Assembly (NCBI GenBank): GCA_031255325.1
Contig: JAIRST010000022.1
Span: forward strand, 1 to 5,348
Length of the DNA: 5,348 bases
Source: Holosporales bacterium
Lineage (GTDB): Bacteria; Pseudomonadota; Alphaproteobacteria; UBA3830; JAIRMZ01
Reading direction: 5' to 3'
Positions 1-5,348 of this stretch are shown piece by piece. The translations under genes were made by a program, and so were the position numbers. The notes beneath the pieces are model-generated. The model did no database searches, had not been told where the DNA came from, and was given only the letters and a program-made list of their open reading frames with translations. Within the stretch, counting starts at the first letter, position 1; each line of letters starts with the position of its first letter.

Positions 1-103
1 TCCGCCGATCAGCTGATAGATAATTCACTTGTTCCTATCCCTATAGCTTCCAGTCCTAATACTCTCCTTTATTACTAACACATCCTAAAAACCCCCTTAT
101 CTT

Positions 104-1669
104 TTACTCTTGCCCCCCCCAAAAAACATTCTCTTTTTTCACCAAAAAGATGGGATCTTTTATGGATAATGGCCTGACCTGATCATCAGGTTTATAACAA
201 GACATGCTCATTTCTTTATGTAAGCTTGATATTTTTTCCTGAAGTTCTTTTTCTGCTGCACAATTCTGTTGATTTATATGCTCCAGCTCTTCCTTTGATA
301 TTGTCCCCGCTTTGCGCCGTAACTCTTGCACTTGTTCTTGCACTTCACCCCTTATACCTTGCGCCTTTAGCTTCATCTTCAGCAAATCGTCATCCATTGT
401 TCCATTTTTTATCCCCAGCAACAAACGAGATTCATCTGGATTTTTATTTAGTTCGTCTAATTGCTGATTTAGTTGCAATAATTCTTTCTGTTGCTGTTTA
501 CAGACCCCTCTAAGACGAATGACATCCCGCTCACAAGGCCTCAATGCTTCTGAAGGAAGAGGTATCCAATCCAACAGTAGCGGACATTGATAAAGCTCAT
601 CCCCATGGGTAACGCCAAAAGCTAACGATGGTCCAGGTTTTTGATAAGAGAAAAACCATCTCGCATCAAAAAGGGTATTACGGTTGTCTTTTATTACGAT
701 CATCAGGTCTCTATCATTCGAACAAATAACAAGTTCACTACGATCTTCTTTATCTTGACTATATTGCTCTTTCACCAAATCATCCGAACGTTCCAAATTC
801 TCAGCTTCTTGTGCTTCTTGTATAAATTCTTCCCCTCTCCCATGTTTATAACAGACCTTTAAATAAGCATGAGCCTTCTCCTCCGTCAATTTTTCCTTCC
901 AGTTGTCACGCAAAATTTGCAAATTGTACCCTTTCTGTGTTGAAGAAAACTCCTCATCATTTAAACCTCTAAGATTTACCCCCCCCCATCCCGATCTCTC
1001 AAGGCTGGGCATTAATGCCTCTGTACTCGTCGTCAGGGTACCACCCGGCGCAAGAAGATCGAAGAGGATACGAAACATATCACAGGTTGAGATACTGAGG
1101 GTAGTATATGAAGAATAAGGATTGTTTTCTATCACATTTATATCATCAAGTATGTAACTAAAAAGAGGCAGCATTCCATTTGTAAAAAACGGAATTAATC
1201 GCTGTAAATCGGATATTCGCCCTTGAAAAATAGCACGCCCATATTGGCTTGCATAACTTTCGCTAGAAGGCGCCCTCTCGTCACGCACATTTGGATCTAA
1301 GAAAAACCATCTTGGGTTTGCAAATCTGTCTTTCGCATGGGCCGCGTAAAGGGATTCTCCGATAACAAGAAATAGACTTTCGTATGTGTTATGTACATAC
1401 CACATAATTGCCCCAAAAACCTGCAGATGACTTTGGTTTAAGTTTTCCTCCGTTAGATTCAGCACGAATCCATTGTCCATGAAGCTCTTTAGATCTCCAA
1501 AGGAAACTTCTAACGCTTCTGGTGTTAACGTTCTGATATCAAATATTTTATTAGCGACAGGTATTTTAGTATCATCTGCGGTTGGTGCCCCATCTTCGAG
1601 CATTGCAAAAGTAAAATTGCAGAGCATTCCCATTAAGAGGGGCGTTGCTCGTTTTATAAAAGCATTCAT
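104..1669 (-). CDS. Unrecognised exported protein with coiled coil and poly-G tracts
   Basis: I do not recognise this 521-residue protein. It starts with a likely signal peptide: Lys6-Arg7, a hydrophobic stretch at about residues 8-23, and a possible cleavage site after Thr-Phe-Ala22. There is no lipobox at Cys17, so it is probably periplasmic, surface-exposed or secreted. Residues 98-220 resemble a worn class I methyltransferase fold: a strand ending VIGES (102-106), WFFLDPN (121-127), ENNPY (181-185, compare the NPPY motif) and LLAPGG (205-210). The glycine-rich SAM loop is not evident, so activity is doubtful. RWFF occurs twice (120-123 and 337-340). Residues about 375-490 are rich in Lys, Glu, Gln and Leu with heptad-like spacing, suggesting a coiled coil. 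The first ATG is chosen because it gives the signal peptide; the purine run AAGAAAA just upstream is only a weak ribosome binding site. G9 and G8 tracts encode Trp-Gly-Gly at 228-230 and 517-519. The reading frame is certain; the function is unknown. Confidence 0.85.
   Translation of the reverse strand: MNAFIKRATPLLMGMLCNFTFAMLEDGAPTADDTKIPVANKIFDIRTLTPEALEVSFGDLKSFMDNGFVLNLTEENLNQSHLQVFGAIMWYVHNTYESLFLVIGESLYAAHAKDRFANPRWFFLDPNVRDERAPSSESYASQYGRAIFQGRISDLQRLIPFFTNGMLPLFSYILDDINVIENNPYSSYTTLSISTCDMFRILFDLLAPGGTLTTSTEALMPSLERSGWGGVNLRGLNDEEFSSTQKGYNLQILRDNWKEKLTEEKAHAYLKVCYKHGRGEEFIQEAQEAENLERSDDLVKEQYSQDKEDRSELVICSNDRDLMIVIKDNRNTLFDARWFFSYQKPGPSLAFGVTHGDELYQCPLLLDWIPLPSEALRPCERDVIRLRGVCKQQQKELLQLNQQLDELNKNPDESRLLLGIKNGTMDDDLLKMKLKAQGIRGEVQEQVQELRRKAGTISKEELEHINQQNCAAEKELQEKISSLHKEMSMSCYKPDDQVRPLSIKDPIFLVKKENVFWGGQE
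113..120 (-). repeat. G8 homopolymer at the 3' end of the same gene
   Basis: Eight consecutive C on the plus strand, directly followed by six A, read as T6G8 on the coding strand. They encode Trp517-Gly518-Gly519, three codons before the stop. With seven G the tail after Gly-Gly becomes KSKR. With nine G it becomes ARVKDKGVFRMC before the next stop. Slippage here would change only the C-terminus and would not switch the gene off. Confidence 0.75.
979..987 (-). repeat. G9 homopolymer in coding sequence (possible phase-variation tract)
   Basis: Nine consecutive C on the plus strand read as G9 in the gene and encode the end of Trp228, then Gly229, Gly230 and the first base of Val231. With eight G the next codon is TAA directly after Gly230. 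With ten G the frame reads three Gly, Lys, Ser and then TAG. Only tract lengths that keep the phase of nine allow the remaining 290 residues to be made. Confidence 0.8.
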
Positions 1670-1700
1670 GCTGTTTTCTTTTGTTTCTACACATAAGGAA

Positions 1701-1729
1701 TAGGTAATACACTCGTGCTAATTTGTCAA
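1701..1729 (-). promoter_or_regulatory. Likely promoter of the 521-residue protein gene
   Basis: On the minus strand a perfect -35 TTGACA lies at 1729-1724. A 17-base spacer leads to the hexamer TACCTA (1706-1701), which is a poor -10. TATTAC, 14 bases after the -35, is a better hexamer match but at a short spacing. Transcription would begin near 1694, giving a leader of about 25 bases before the ATG at 1669. The -35 is convincing; the -10 is not settled. Confidence 0.45.
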
Positions 1730-1747
1730 CTTTTTATTAGAACGCAT

Positions 1748-1777
1748 TTGTTTTGTAAAATATTTGCATAATATAAT
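1748..1777 (+). promoter_or_regulatory. Possible plus-strand promoter facing the tRNA
   Basis: A perfect TATAAT at 1772-1777 follows TTGTTT (1748-1753) with an 18-base spacer. It would start transcription near 1784, directly into the palindrome-rich spacer and then towards the tRNA-Leu about 245 bases away. The surrounding sequence is very A+T-rich, so a chance TATAAT is quite possible. Confidence 0.25.
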
Positions 1778-1993
1778 AGCAAAAAATATTCCTTATTAGG
1801 AAAACCTATAACGCTATTGAATAGCTCTCTCAGTAACAAGTAAAAAATCAATAGTCCTATTATTGAGATACCCTTCTGGCCGGTTAGTAAAAGCTCGTTG
1901 AATCTGTCGGGGATGCTGAATGGTCGCTTGCAGAAATGTCATTCCCTGTCTGGATCACTCCGTCCTTGCTTACCTCCCCATGACCCGCACTAC

Positions 1994-2020
1994 TTGCTCT
2001 TTCCCTTCTTCTTCTATAGG
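1994..2020 (+). promoter_or_regulatory. Possible tRNA-Leu promoter
   Basis: TTGCTC (1994-1999) and TATAGG (2015-2020) are separated by a pyrimidine-rich 15-base spacer, shorter than ideal. The start would fall near 2027, only a few bases before the mature tRNA 5' end at 2031. A short leader and a G+C-rich stretch after the -10 fit a stable RNA promoter. Confidence 0.35.
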
Positions 2021-2030
2021 GTGACATGGC

Positions 2031-2116
2031 GCCCGTGTGGCGGAATGGTAGACGCAGTAGACTTAAAATCTGCGAACCGCAAGGTTGTGGGGGTTCGAGT
2101 CCCTCCACGGGCACCA
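2031..2116 (+). tRNA. tRNA-Leu (anticodon UAA)
   Basis: A complete class II tRNA. The acceptor stem GCCCGTG (2031-2037) pairs fully with CACGGGC (2106-2112), followed by discriminator A2113 and an encoded CCA (2114-2116). The D stem is 2040-2042 with 2053-2055, and the loop contains GG at 2047-2048. The anticodon stem GTAGA/TCTGC (2057-2061 with 2069-2073, one T-G pair) holds the loop CTTAAAA, so the anticodon at 2064-2066 is TAA, reading UUA codons. The long variable arm AACC-GCAA-GGTT (2075-2086) is the mark of a leucine-type tRNA. The T stem is 2089-2093 with 2101-2105 around the loop TTCGAGT. It runs opposite to both neighbouring genes and so is probably its own unit. A weak AAGGAT/ATCCTT hairpin followed by T residues (2116-2145) could end transcription, but is not convincing. 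Confidence 0.96.
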
Positions 2117-2275
2117 AGGATTTTTGGCTCTTTGATTATCCTTTTCAGTTAAATGATTTGGCTTTAGAAGCGAAGTATTGGTTAGGGGGATAAGAGGAAG
2201 GAAATTAAGGGCGATAAGATAGATTGGATAATTTCAGGTTTTAGCGAGGATATAACAGCCAGTTCGGCAAGTAAA

Positions 2276-2488
2276 TTAATAAGAATTAATCACGCCCCCA
2301 TGAACCTTTATTATCCTCTTTCGTTCCCTCATTTTACAACACAGTTTTGAATGAAATTCCCGTGTTATCGCCGTTGTTTTATACAGCGCAGCTGAAACAG
2401 CGATATCCCGATCTATACCTTTGAATGAAAGAAACGTGTTTGACATGAATAAAGCACAAATGGAGACAGACCTAAGTTTTTTTGTCAT
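2276..2488 (-). CDS. Doubtful 70-codon frame with signal-peptide-like start
   Basis: This frame begins 6 bases after the secA stop codon on the same strand and could be read from the secA message. Its first 24 residues look like a signal peptide: Lys3-Lys4-Leu-Arg6, then a hydrophobic stretch SVSICALFMSNTFLSF. The rest is basic and matches no family I know. The ribosome binding site is at best AAGA four bases before the ATG. An A7 run lies in codons 2-4. Another minus frame is open at 2289-2182 and codes a hydrophobic, protein-like stretch (including NLLAELAVISSLKPE). The frame may therefore be the front of a small secreted protein broken by a shift near 2276-2289, or it may be chance. Confidence 0.25.
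   Translation of the reverse strand: MTKKLRSVSICALFMSNTFLSFKGIDRDIAVSAALYKTTAITREFHSKLCCKMRERKRIIKVHGGVINSY
2346..2440. repeat. Split direct repeat, two copies 74 bases apart
   Basis: TTTGAATGAAA, four variable bases, then CGTGTT occurs at 2346-2366 and again at 2420-2440. All 17 outer positions match and none of the four middle ones do. The two copies lie in different phases relative to the 70-codon minus frame, so this is not a protein-level repeat. A binding site pair or an old short duplication are both possible. Confidence 0.45.
2366..2405. repeat. Bulged stem-loop
   Basis: TATCGC (2366-2371) pairs with GCGATA (2400-2405), and TGTTT (2375-2379) pairs with AAACA (2395-2399). This gives 11 base pairs with a three-base bulge and a 15-base loop containing CAGCTG. 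It sits between the two copies of the split direct repeat. No T tract follows on either strand, so it does not look like a terminator. Confidence 0.4.
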
Positions 2489-2494
2489 GCATTC

Positions 2495-4843
2495 TTAATG
2501 CAGCTTTCCGTGGCAGTGTTTGTATTTTAGGCCGCTCCCACAAGGGCAGAGGGCGTTACGCGAAATATTCTGCTCCACTTCTGCACTCTCGCCTGGTATG
2601 AGCCCCGTTTCTAGGGCGTTATTTGTATGAGGTAACAGGGTTTCATCTAATCCCTCCATCGTTACCGCTTGCGAAAGCTCGAATTTGCTCATCACATGAA
2701 CAGCTTCTTCTCGTAACGCATTCATCATATTTTCAAATAAATTAAAGGCTTCGTTCTTGTATTCGTTAAGCGGATCTTTCTGAGCATAAGCTCGCAAATT
2801 TATGCCCTTGCGCAAGTGATCAAGCGTTAGTAAGTGATCTTTCCAATGCTGATCCATTAAACGCAATAAAAGCGTTCGTTCCATTTGTCGCATAAGACCA
2901 TTTCCGTAATGCTCTTCCTTGTCCTTCATATATTTTTTAAGCGCTTCAAGAATGCGTTCCTTTAAAATCCCTTCAGAGCACCCCTCCTCGTGAAGCCAAG
3001 CCTCTACAGGAAGATCAATGTTGAAGAAATATAAACAATCTGCGTGGAATTTCGTTCCATCCCATCCTTCTGCTGCATCCTGATTAGGAGTCGCTGCTGC
3101 AACCAGCCTTTCTACAGCTTCCTTGCGCATATCCTCAAATTCTTCTTTTAAATCTACCGTTGGCTCCATCAGCTCATGCCGTTGTGTGTAAACAACTTTA
3201 CGCTGATCATTCATCACATCATCATAGCGAAGTAAGTGTTTGCGGATATCATAGTTGCGTGCCTCTACGCGGCTTTGCGCCTTTTCAATAGCTTTATTAA
3301 TCCACGGATGGATGATCGCTTCTCCTTCTTGCAATCCTAGTTTTTGGAGCATTTTATCTAAGCGATCCGAACCAAAAATACGCATCAAATCATCTTCAAG
3401 AGAAAGGAAGAATTTGGAGGCTCCAGAATCTCCTTGTCGTCCAGAGCGCCCACGGAGCTGATTGTCAATACGACGGCTCTCGTGACGTTCCGTCCCTATA
3501 ACGTATAATCCTCCAGCAGCACGCACCGTTTCTTCATCTTTTTTCAGTTGCTCGATGACTTCTGCTTCCTTTCGAGCCCGCAAATCCGAGTCTTCAACGC
3601 CCGCCAACTCCTTTGCCAAACGCGTCTCAAGGTTTCCGCCGAGCTTAATATCTGTTCCACGTCCAGCCATGTTCGTTGCAATGGTTACCGCTCCTGGACT
3701 TCCCGCTTCGGCAATAATTTGAGCCTCTAAATCATGATATCGGGCGTTGAGCACCTGATGAGGGATCTTTTCTCGTTTGAGATATCCCGATAACTGCTCG
3801 GATTTCTCGATACTCACCGTTCCAACCAAAACAGGTTGTTTACGAGCCACACACTCCCTGATTAGCGCAACAATAGCAGCATTTTTTTCAGCTGCTGTGC
3901 GGTATACTTCGTCATCGTGATCTTTTCTGTTAACGGACACATTCGTTGGAACAACAATAGTGTCCAGCTTATAAATATCCATAAGCTCGGCCGCTTCTGT
4001 TGCCGCGGTTCCTGTCATCCCTGCAAGTTTTGGATACATACGAAAGAAATTCTGAAAGGTAATTGTCGCAAGCGTCTGGTTTTCCATCTGCACTTTGACT
4101 TTTTCCTTAGCCTCCAGAGCTTGATGAAGACCCTCAGAGAATCGCCGCCCTTCCATCATGCGTCCTGTAAATTCATCGATAATGATGAGTTCCCCATCTT
4201 TAACAATGTAATCCACGTCAATTTTAAACAACTGATGTGCTTTTAAGGCTTGATTAACATGATGCACAAGACTGATATTTTGAATGTCATATAAAGATCC
4301 GCTTTTTAAAAGATCTATTTCCTTTAAAAGCGTCTCAATACGCTCATTTCCTGTTTCGGTTAGCGTTACTTGACGATGTTTTTCATCTTTTTCATAGCAA
4401 GAAGCATCCAATCGTGGAATAATTTCATTAACGCGTCTATAAAGCTCGGTAGAGTCTTCCGCTGGACCAGAGATAATCAAGGGCGTACGCGCTTCATCGA
4501 TTAAGATGCTATCTACCTCATCCACAATAGCATAATGAAAGGGACGCTGTACAAGTTCCTCGCTATAAAATTTCATGTTATCGCGCAAATAATCAAATCC
4601 GAACTCGTTGTTCGTTCCGTAAGTAATATCTGCCGCATATGCCTCTTTGCGTTGAGAATCCGTCAAATTATGAAGGATAACCCCTACCGACAACCCCAAA
4701 AATTCGTAAACTTTTCCCATCCATTGAGCATCACGACGGGCTAAATAATCGTTTACGGTAACAACATGTACACCTTTTCCTGTTAGCGCATTCAAATAAA
4801 CCGGCAATGTGGCTACCAGCGTCTTTCCTTCTCCTGTTTTCAT
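2495..4843 (-). CDS. secA: Preprotein translocase ATPase SecA, main part after frameshift
   Basis: SecA is the cytoplasmic ATPase motor that pushes unfolded preproteins through the SecYEG channel. This 782-codon frame is residues 102-883 of one SecA. With the missing base restored, numbering matches E. coli: Walker A MKTGEGKT with Lys108, and DEVD with Asp209-Glu210. Motif V-like NMAGRGTDIKLGG and motif VI QLRGRSGRQGD (about 563-573) complete the second nucleotide-binding fold. The helical scaffold and wing region include QHWKDHL and AYAQKDPL. The C-terminus is a SEC-C zinc site, CPCGSG...CH, with ligands at Cys867, Cys869, Cys878 and His879, which in the family contacts SecB and the membrane. 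The ATG at 4843 is the internal Met102, not a natural start. No catalytic motif is missing. Total restored length of 883 is normal, since E. coli SecA has 901 residues. Confidence 0.95.
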   Translation of the reverse strand: MKTGEGKTLVATLPVYLNALTGKGVHVVTVNDYLARRDAQWMGKVYEFLGLSVGVILHNLTDSQRKEAYAADITYGTNNEFGFDYLRDNMKFYSEELVQRPFHYAIVDEVDSILIDEARTPLIISGPAEDSTELYRRVNEIIPRLDASCYEKDEKHRQVTLTETGNERIETLLKEIDLLKSGSLYDIQNISLVHHVNQALKAHQLFKIDVDYIVKDGELIIIDEFTGRMMEGRRFSEGLHQALEAKEKVKVQMENQTLATITFQNFFRMYPKLAGMTGTAATEAAELMDIYKLDTIVVPTNVSVNRKDHDDEVYRTAAEKNAAIVALIRECVARKQPVLVGTVSIEKSEQLSGYLKREKIPHQVLNARYHDLEAQIIAEAGSPGAVTIATNMAGRGTDIKLGGNLETRLAKELAGVEDSDLRARKEAEVIEQLKKDEETVRAAGGLYVIGTERHESRRIDNQLRGRSGRQGDSGASKFFLSLEDDLMRIFGSDRLDKMLQKLGLQEGEAIIHPWINKAIEKAQSRVEARNYDIRKHLLRYDDVMNDQRKVVYTQRHELMEPTVDLKEEFEDMRKEAVERLVAAATPNQDAAEGWDGTKFHADCLYFFNIDLPVEAWLHEEGCSEGILKERILEALKKYMKDKEEHYGNGLMRQMERTLLLRLMDQHWKDHLLTLDHLRKGINLRAYAQKDPLNEYKNEAFNLFENMMNALREEAVHVMSKFELSQAVTMEGLDETLLPHTNNALETGLIPGESAEVEQNISRNALCPCGSGLKYKHCHGKLH

Positions 4844-5145
4844 CTCGGCGATTTCCCTTGATGAAGCACCATTCCGCCGATAAGCTGTACATCGAAAGGA
4901 CGCATGCCTAAGACGCGTTTTGCGGCTTCTCGTACAACGGCAAAGGCTTCCGGAAGGAGAAGCTCAAGCGATTCCCCATGGGCGAGTCTTTCGCGGAAGT
5001 CAGAAGTTTTGGCGTGCAAAGCATCATCGCTCAAGACCGAAATTTCAGATTCTAAAATATTAACCAGTTTTACTTTTTTCCAAAAACCTTTCACGATTCT
5101 ATCGTTACTGGAGCCAAACATACGCTGGAGCGCTTTTAAAAACAT
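4840..5145 (-). CDS. secA: SecA N-terminal part, cut off by a one-base frameshift
   Basis: These 101 codons are the natural start of SecA. They contain the amphipathic N-terminal helix region and the adenine-binding Q motif MRPFDVQLIGG, with Gln87 at the same number as in E. coli. After Lys98 the frame leaves the family pattern, reads Ser-Pro-Arg and stops. The expected Ile-Ala-Glu-Met-Lys-Thr-Gly continues in another frame, so this and the 782-codon frame are one gene. The start is supported by AGAGG five bases ahead of the ATG (plus-strand 5151-5155) and by the family-typical position of Gln87. The stop overlaps the next ATG as ATGA. That resembles translational coupling, but here it is an accident of the shift: a separate 98-residue SecA head is not a known family arrangement. 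Confidence 0.9.
   Translation of the reverse strand: MFLKALQRMFGSSNDRIVKGFWKKVKLVNILESEISVLSDDALHAKTSDFRERLAHGESLELLLPEAFAVVREAAKRVLGMRPFDVQLIGGMVLHQGKSPR
4852..4854 (-). other. secA: Frameshift site in secA (one A missing)
   Basis: The coding strand reads GGG AAA TCG CCG AGA TGA. One extra A (GGG AAA ATC GCC GAG ATG) restores Gly-Lys-Ile-Ala-Glu-Met exactly as in other SecA proteins. The run affected is only three A, followed by T. This is too short for ordinary transcriptional slippage and is not a canonical X XXY YYZ slippery heptamer. Confidence 0.9.
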
Positions 5146-5169
5146 GCTGACCTCTAAAATTCCTCTCTA

Positions 5170-5198
5170 TTCCTAAGGCTTTGAGAGCATTCTGTCAA
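5170..5198 (-). promoter_or_regulatory. Likely secA promoter
   Basis: On the minus strand a perfect TTGACA at 5198-5193 is followed, after exactly 17 bases, by TAGGAA (5175-5170), a partial -10 match. Transcription would start near 5163, giving a leader of under 20 bases that contains the AGAGG ribosome binding site. I see no SecM-like leader peptide that could control secA by translation arrest. A perfect TATAAT farther upstream (5226-5221) has no -35 partner at proper spacing. Confidence 0.45.
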
Positions 5199-5348
5199 TT
5201 TACTTTTCTTTTAGTAAGGTATTATAGAAATGTTAAAAATCCGATCCTTCAACAGGAAAAAGCATCTTATGAGAGGATTGATTAAGAAAAAGGAAAGATT
5301 CTCTGCTGGAGAGGAATGAGCTATATATACACCCATAAAGGATAGGCC

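Larger units (their letters stand above)
1670..2030. other. Palindrome-rich spacer without a supported gene
   Basis: This 361-base spacer separates divergent transcription units. Its left half (1690-1870) is very A+T-rich and packed with short inverted repeats: TTCCT/AGGAA (1789-1802), GCTATT/AATAGC (1813-1825) and TCAATA/TATTGA (1848-1866). The right half (about 1880-2030) is richer in G and C with different base use, and contains the likely tRNA promoter. Open frames here overlap the tRNA and are not credible as genes. Confidence 0.6.
2117..2494. other. Spacer between tRNA-Leu and secA with repeats and a doubtful frame
   Basis: This 378-base stretch lies between two converging units, the tRNA (plus) and secA (minus). 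It holds a split direct repeat (2346-2366 and 2420-2440), a bulged stem-loop (2366-2405) and one doubtful minus-strand frame (2276-2488). I see no convincing intrinsic terminator for secA: the 6-bp hairpin TGCATT-AAG-AATGCA on the minus strand overlaps the secA stop but is followed by A residues, not T. Confidence 0.55.

Noticed and set aside
1..27. Possible GTG start on the minus strand near position 27 with AGGA upstream
   Set aside because: Only nine codons lie inside the window, which is too little to support a gene.
226..1118. Plus-strand frames at 226-513, 641-862 and 903-1118, some with hydrophobic stretches
   Set aside because: They lie antisense to the long 521-codon gene. Their apparent membrane segments come from reading its lysine- and glutamate-rich coiled-coil codons backwards.
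1609..1669. Lipoprotein signal at Cys17 of the 521-residue protein
   Set aside because: The residues before the cysteine are Gly-Met-Leu, which do not fit a lipobox needing a small residue directly before Cys.
1884..2117. Minus-strand 77-codon frame (VEGLEPPQ...) and the plus-strand 84-codon frame at 1898-2152
   Set aside because: Both run through the tRNA-Leu gene. Peptides of the VEGLEPP type are a well-known artefact of translating a tRNA on its opposite strand.
2488..2502. TGCATT/AATGCA hairpin at the secA stop as a terminator
   Set aside because: On the secA strand it is followed by GACAAAAAAA rather than a T tract, and on the other strand by GCTTTCC, so neither direction fits an intrinsic terminator.
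4852..4858. Programmed frameshifting as the explanation for split secA
   Set aside because: The coding-strand sequence GGG AAA TCG does not allow good re-pairing after a -1 slip, and the A3 run is far too short for polymerase slippage. SecA is not known to use frameshifting.
3255..5176. Plus-strand frames inside secA and one at 4904-5176
   Set aside because: All are antisense to confidently identified SecA coding sequence and carry no recognisable domain or ribosome binding site.
5211..5348. Minus-strand frame open from the right edge to a TAA at 5211-5213, and a 29-codon plus frame from 5230
   Set aside because: Both are short and low in complexity, and show no family resemblance. A second minus frame is also open over much of the same stretch, so openness is not informative.

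Overview
The window looks like chromosomal sequence from an A+T-leaning alphaproteobacterium. The SecA protein is of alphaproteobacterial type throughout and ends in the family's zinc-binding SEC-C tail. The mix of an exported orphan protein with coiled coil, palindrome-rich spacers and broken or doubtful small reading frames suggests an intracellular lineage such as Holosporales. That narrower placement is inference from style, not from a marker gene.

Layout from left to right. Positions 1-103 are a short spacer. Positions 104-1669 (minus strand) encode a 521-residue unrecognised protein with a signal peptide, a region that resembles a worn class I methyltransferase fold, and a long C-terminal coiled coil. 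This gene carries two long poly-G tracts (G9 and G8 on the coding strand). Positions 1670-2030 are a palindrome-rich spacer holding the gene's likely promoter and a possible opposing promoter. Positions 2031-2116 (plus strand) are a complete tRNA-Leu(UAA) with an encoded CCA end. Positions 2117-2494 are a spacer with a split direct repeat, a bulged stem-loop and one doubtful 70-codon frame. Positions 2495-5145 (minus strand) are secA, complete except for one missing base. Positions 5146-5348 hold its ribosome binding site and a likely promoter, and no gene I can support.

The genes do not form one operon. The tRNA is transcribed against its two neighbours. The one functional link is indirect: SecA is the motor that would export the 521-residue protein if its signal peptide is real.

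Two points stand out. First, the G9 tract at 979-987 lies at codons 228-231 of the exported protein, and either loss or gain of one G brings an immediate stop, which is the layout of an on/off phase-variable gene. Second, secA is broken by a single base between Lys98 and Ile99, just ahead of the Walker A motif. In an essential gene that is otherwise intact, this is more likely a sequencing or assembly error than true decay.
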